From positions 8,555,453 through 8,619,452 of the forward strand of contig NC_135571.1 in assembly GCF_964340395.1 (NCBI RefSeq): a stretch of 64,000 bases of DNA, in the 5' to 3' direction. Position numbers and translations under genes: made by a program. Of this stretch, positions 60,845 through 64,000 are shown piece by piece; position 1 is the first letter of the stretch; every line of letters begins with the position of its first letter. The notes beneath the pieces are model-generated. The model was not told the origin of the DNA. It saw only the letters and a list, made by a program, of their open reading frames with translations, and did no database searches. This stretch comes from Glandiceps talaboti. Lineage: Eukaryota > Hemichordata > Enteropneusta > Spengelidae.

Positions 60845-63480
60845 CTGAAATCAGAGAAGGGAATCATTCTAATGTTTTCTGCTTAAACGATGTGGCTTCT
60901 AATATTGTAATATAACATACTAGACCATTAGACCCCAAGACTGCTTTAATTTGGCTGTATGCGAGCAATGACGGAATTTTTGGATATTCGTGACCAGCTT
61001 CATGAGACGCAATCTGTGAAGAATTCTATTGCAATACAATTTTTTGCATGTCAAATTAACAGGTTCACAGTATACTCAAATTGAATCCTGTTTTTTCCAA
61101 CTTGTAGTTTTTTGTGTACAAACAAAACCCCTCTCCCTTTCTGTTACCGGGGTTCCCATGTCATTTTATCTGGGTTCCCAAACAAAATTACCATAAACAC
61201 TATGGGGAAACACTGCTATTGTTACCCTTTTCTCCCTTTTCTATTACCAGGGTTCTTAGCAAAAACACTGAATATAACAAAATTGTTATTTTTCATACCT
61301 GCTGAGAAAATGACAATGGCCATGAGGAGAGTATAGTCTTCATAGTCCAGTTCAAGGTCAACCATACTACGAGAAAATTCATACATTGGATCCACAATAT
61401 CGCCAATCCCTCCATCACAGAGTTTGTGTCGCGAGTATGGCAAACCGTTTCCAAAGATGATGGCGTCATCTTCTCGAACGTACCTCATTGCAGCACGAAG
61501 TAGTAGTACTTCAATGGCTGAGCCCTAGGGACAGAGAAAACTCAAAAACTCAGTGGGGTATAAACATGCAGCTTTTCAACTATGGAAACTTATTACCCTG
61601 GTAACTGAACCTTTGATTTTCTAAGATAGACACAAACTAAAACTATTGTCACAACATGTTGACACAGTACTGTTCAGGATGTACAATACTATTAATAAGT
61701 CAATATAGCTAACAAATCAGTTTCAAAAACCAGTCCAGTTGTAGCTAGCGCAGCTTTCAATGGGGAACTTGCAAACCCGCCATGTTGAATGTTGCATCAT
61801 GGGAAATGGGATAATAAATGCTAATAAATTAGTATTGTAAACAATATTGTTACATTGTTTGTAACCACAGATAGTCAATTCATAGTCACCCTGACCTTTG
61901 TGGGAGGTTTATTTTATCTGTAGCTCCTGATTAGGTATTACGATAAACACAGATAATCCCATAGTCCTTTGCGTCTGAGCATGCTAAGTCTGGATTGCAA
62001 GTTCCCTATTGTAAAACAGATTTCTGTGTATCAAAGAGTATCATTATTGGCATTGATGTAGGATTGGTATTTTTATTCCAACATGATCAACCCGACTTGT
62101 GCGTTATCATTACCTTGAGTAGGACAATTTGGTCTTCTCTTATCAGATCTAGAAATCCTGGCAACTTCTTACTGAACTCAACAACCAGCTGTACCGTCAG
62201 AATAGTCAGTTCTGTGATGTGAGCAAATCGATTGTGTAGTTTTTCTTGCTCTGTTAAATGATCATCATTTTCGGAAGGCCACGGCTGGAGAGGTAAAAAC
62301 AAAAGAATTTGCATGAGTCAGTCATAGTACGGGAAATGAAGGGCTGGGAAAATGCAAATAGTCTGATGATCCCACCACTGCCACCAATGTCTCAAACTTA
62401 ATTTTTTTTCACAAAAATGAATGTCTGATGATCCCACCACTGCCACCAGTGTCATATTCTTAAAGTGGAATACTACTCCATGAAATCAATTCACTTTCAT
62501 AAACTAGACATGTAATGGTTCTGGAGAGTCATTCATGATGTTACATCACCTACAATTACTTGTGATTTCAGAGAAACATCAAATTGAGTTTTATAGGGTA
62601 TTTCTGCTATGGGCCTCATGGGAGTCAGCAGAAATTTATTCATGGTTGAACACAGAATATTAATGTCTCCTAAGTGCTTATTCCCTTCAGTGTAAAACAT
62701 GAATATTCATTGTTCAACCATGAATAATATTATAAGGGCATTCCCCTTAAATGCAACTTTTATTTTTACAAATATAAACAGTCTGGTGATCCCACCAATG
62801 CCACCGCTGTCTAATGATAATAATAAGATGATTTGTAATGCGCCTCATCTCCGAAGAGCTCGAAGCGCAGAGGAAGAGTGGATACAGAAATAGTTAATGG
62901 AAATGTGAATTCAAGGTAATGTGTATTAAATAAAATGAGAAAGAAAAACAGTTATTAGCAATTGAAGAGGTGAGTTTTGAGAGAATGTCTGAAGGTTGAC
63001 AAAGATTTGGAATGGCGGAGATCAAAAGAGAGGTGGTTCCATGAAGTAGGGCCAATGTAAGAGAAGGATCTTTCACCAAATGTTTTGGTTGACACCCTTG
63101 GAACACAGAGAAGACGAGAATCAGAAGACGAGCGAAGTGGTCTTCGAGGAATGTATTGATGTAGAAGATCCATGAGATATTGTGGGCTAATACCTACAAA
63201 TGACTTGAAACAAATGGATGAAATTTTGTATTGAATATGTGAAGTGATAGGCAGCCAATAATACTTACTGTAACTTTTTTAATATCTTCAGGGCCAGGTA
63301 TTTCCAAGTCATGCTGTGCTTGTACAATCTTGTCGATGAGTTCTCTCTGTTCCTCAGAGAGTTCAAAATATTCATTTTCACCATCTTCATCGACACTTTG
63401 TTGTGGTTGTTGAGGACTGGTATGTTGTTTCAGCATTTTACGTTGTCTCTTTGATTTGCATTGTTCCTCTGTCAGAAGAC
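60606..63480 (-). CDS. NR1H4-like: FXR-like nuclear receptor (NR1H group), hinge and ligand-binding domain, 5'-partial
   Basis: Minus-strand exons 63480-63269, 62284-62114, 61524-61299 and 60844-60606 join in frame (281 residues plus a split codon). The hinge LLTEEQCKSKRQRK closely resembles FXR just after its DNA-binding domain. Next come a Gln/acidic linker, helix 1 SEEQRELIDKIVQAQ, PWPSENDD (an LXR-like feature), and the LBD signature VVEFSKKLPGFLDLIREDQI-VLLK. KGSAIEVLLLRAAM is FXR-like. ELDYEDYTLLMAIVIFSADR and KLTELRTLNNSHSEMLFALK follow. Helix 12 PPLLAEIWDVQ is an intact AF-2 coactivator surface. NR1H receptors act as RXR heterodimers sensing sterols, bile acids or ecdysteroids; the ligand here is unknown. 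The DNA-binding domain lies off the right edge. LXR or EcR is the alternative. Confidence 0.88.
61299..61524 (-). CDS. NR1H4-like: NR1H LBD exon (central helices)
   Basis: Acceptor TGTCCCTAG. Encodes GSAIEVLLLRAAMRYVRED, IIFGNGLPYSRHKLCDGGIG, DPMYEFSRSMVDLELDYEDY and TLLMAIVIFSA. Donor GTATGA, phase 1. Confidence 0.9.
61759..62010 (+). mobile_element. MITE family A, copy in NR1H intron
   Basis: AATGGGGAACTTGCAAACCC to TTGCAAGTTCCCTATT. Intronic, between the two LBD exons, antisense to the gene. Confidence 0.85.
62114..62284 (-). CDS. NR1H4-like: NR1H LBD exon (helices 2-4/5, LBD signature)
   Basis: 57 codons, phase 0 on both sides: PWPSENDDHLTEQEKLHNRF, AHITELTILTVQLVVEFSKK, LPGFLDLIREDQIVLLK. 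Acceptor ACCTCTCCAG, donor GTAATG. Confidence 0.9.
62359..62814 (+). repeat. Three scattered copies of a ~33-bp motif plus a foldback
   Basis: GATGATCCCACCACTGCCAC or close variants occur near 62365, 62426 and 62784, the last directly beside a LINE tail. TTATTCATGGTTGAACA (62638-62654) is mirrored as TGTTCAACCATGAATAA near 62710-62727. Confidence 0.6.
62815..63258 (-). mobile_element. CR1/L2-like LINE RT C-terminal fragment in NR1H intron
   Basis: Minus-strand YWLPITSHIQYKISSICFKS, SPQYLMDLLHQYIPRRPLRS, TFGERSFSYIGPTSWNHLSF and STFRHSLKTHLF, then 3' UTR and an (AAT)n-type tail at its left end. 5'-truncated. Its 5' junction is ~10 bp inside the intron from the NR1H donor at 63268. Confidence 0.85.
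63269..63480 (-). CDS. NR1H4-like: NR1H hinge/helix-1 exon
   Basis: Acceptor TTTATCACAG, then LLTEEQCKSKRQRKMLKQHT, SPQQPQQSVDEDGENEYFEL and SEEQRELIDKIVQAQHDLEI, ending KKVT. The acceptor is phase 1 and needs a preceding T to give the Cys of FXR's ECLLTE. Donor GTAAGT at 63268-63263. Confidence 0.88.
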
Positions 63481-63573
63481 CTGTGATAAATTATTACAAA
63501 TCAAGTCAGTTACCCTTGAACAGAATGATGTCTAGCTTCACAAAATTCTTCCTTACTAATATCGGTACATTTC

Positions 63574-63843
63574 CAGGGGTGAACAAATCCACTGGTCCTG
63601 GGTTCGAGACTAGCGATTTTTTTGGGCAGACCACACAAATTTTACCTTGTCTGGTCCGTTGGACCAGTACTTTACTGTTAATAACTATGTTAAAAAGTCG
63701 TCTGAATATACAGATTCACAGGCATGATTTAATGTTTCACATTAGCGGGACCTGGGACCACTAATTCTTTCAGCAGGACCACTGGATTTTTGAAGGCACT
63801 GGTCCGCAGACTACCAGTTCACAAAATGATTTGTTCACCCTTG
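63574..63843. mobile_element. CAGGGGT-ended MITE (family H) with 5-bp TSD
   Basis: Ends CAGGGGTGAACAAATC and GATTTGTTCACCCTTG form ~16-bp inverted repeats with one or two mismatches. ATTTC flanks both sides (63569-63573, 63844-63848). Subterminal CACTGGTCC...GGACCACTGG-type pairs occur inside. Confidence 0.8.
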
Positions 63844-63848
63844 ATTTC

Positions 63849-64000
63849 ATGTAGTGGCTGGGCATGTTTTGATTAATGGTAGTACCTAAGGAAACTGTAC
63901 AAGTAAAAACACCATGACAAATAAGTGGTATAACCTTTTGTCTGCTGCCTTTACGCTCAGATACTTATTGTTTTCCGGCCCTTACTACCGACCCAAAAAC
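63849..64000. other. NR1H intron, right edge
   Basis: No exon seen before the window ends. The DNA-binding-domain exons are expected further right. Confidence 0.5.

Overview
This is nuclear genomic DNA from an animal, most likely a marine invertebrate and probably a non-vertebrate deuterostome (hemichordate, echinoderm or amphioxus-like). The lineage is an inference. It rests on AT-rich sequence, small GT-AG exons in multi-kilobase introns, an F-type (fucolectin) domain protein, a vertebrate-like type II cryptochrome, an FXR-like nuclear receptor, CR1/L2-type LINE tails, many MITE-like elements and very abundant microsatellites. I saw no bacterial, organellar or viral gene.

Three protein genes are supported by exon phase and homology. 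(1) Plus strand, 370-5984: a predicted secreted 699-residue protein with a signal peptide, a long Pro/Thr mucin-like repeat domain, an F-type lectin domain split over two exons, and a Pro/Tyr-rich tail. All four introns are phase 1. (2) Plus strand, 19306-46784: a complete 12-exon, 594-residue type II cryptochrome, the transcriptional-repressor kind of the animal circadian clock. Its Trp electron-transfer triad, PER/FBXL3-binding helix and short C-terminal tail are all visible. (3) Minus strand, 60606-63480: the last four exons (hinge plus complete ligand-binding domain) of an NR1H nuclear receptor, closest to FXR. Its DNA-binding domain lies beyond the right edge.

Layout: 1-6 kb lectin gene; 6-19 kb intergenic, filled with foldback elements, G/C homopolymer repeats, GA/GACA arrays and degenerate tandem repeats; 19-47 kb cryptochrome, whose introns carry a ~0.9 kb tandem array, a ~150-175 bp tandem array, a ~60 bp minisatellite, LINE fragments and MITEs; 47-60.6 kb intergenic between two convergent genes, with minisatellites and dispersed repeats; 60.6-64 kb nuclear receptor.

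The most notable observation is the linkage itself. CRY and an NR1H gene sit tail to tail about 14 kb apart. In human the CRY1/NR1H4 pair (12q23) and the CRY2/NR1H3 pair (11p11.2) are each also linked, so this window may show the ancestral arrangement before vertebrate genome duplication. Other observations are two perfect D-box sites flanking the cryptochrome start codon, E-box/CRE-bearing tandem units inside a cryptochrome intron, an F-type lectin with an altered sugar-binding motif behind a mucin stalk, and three unrelated CAG-ended mobile elements with intact 5-bp target duplications.
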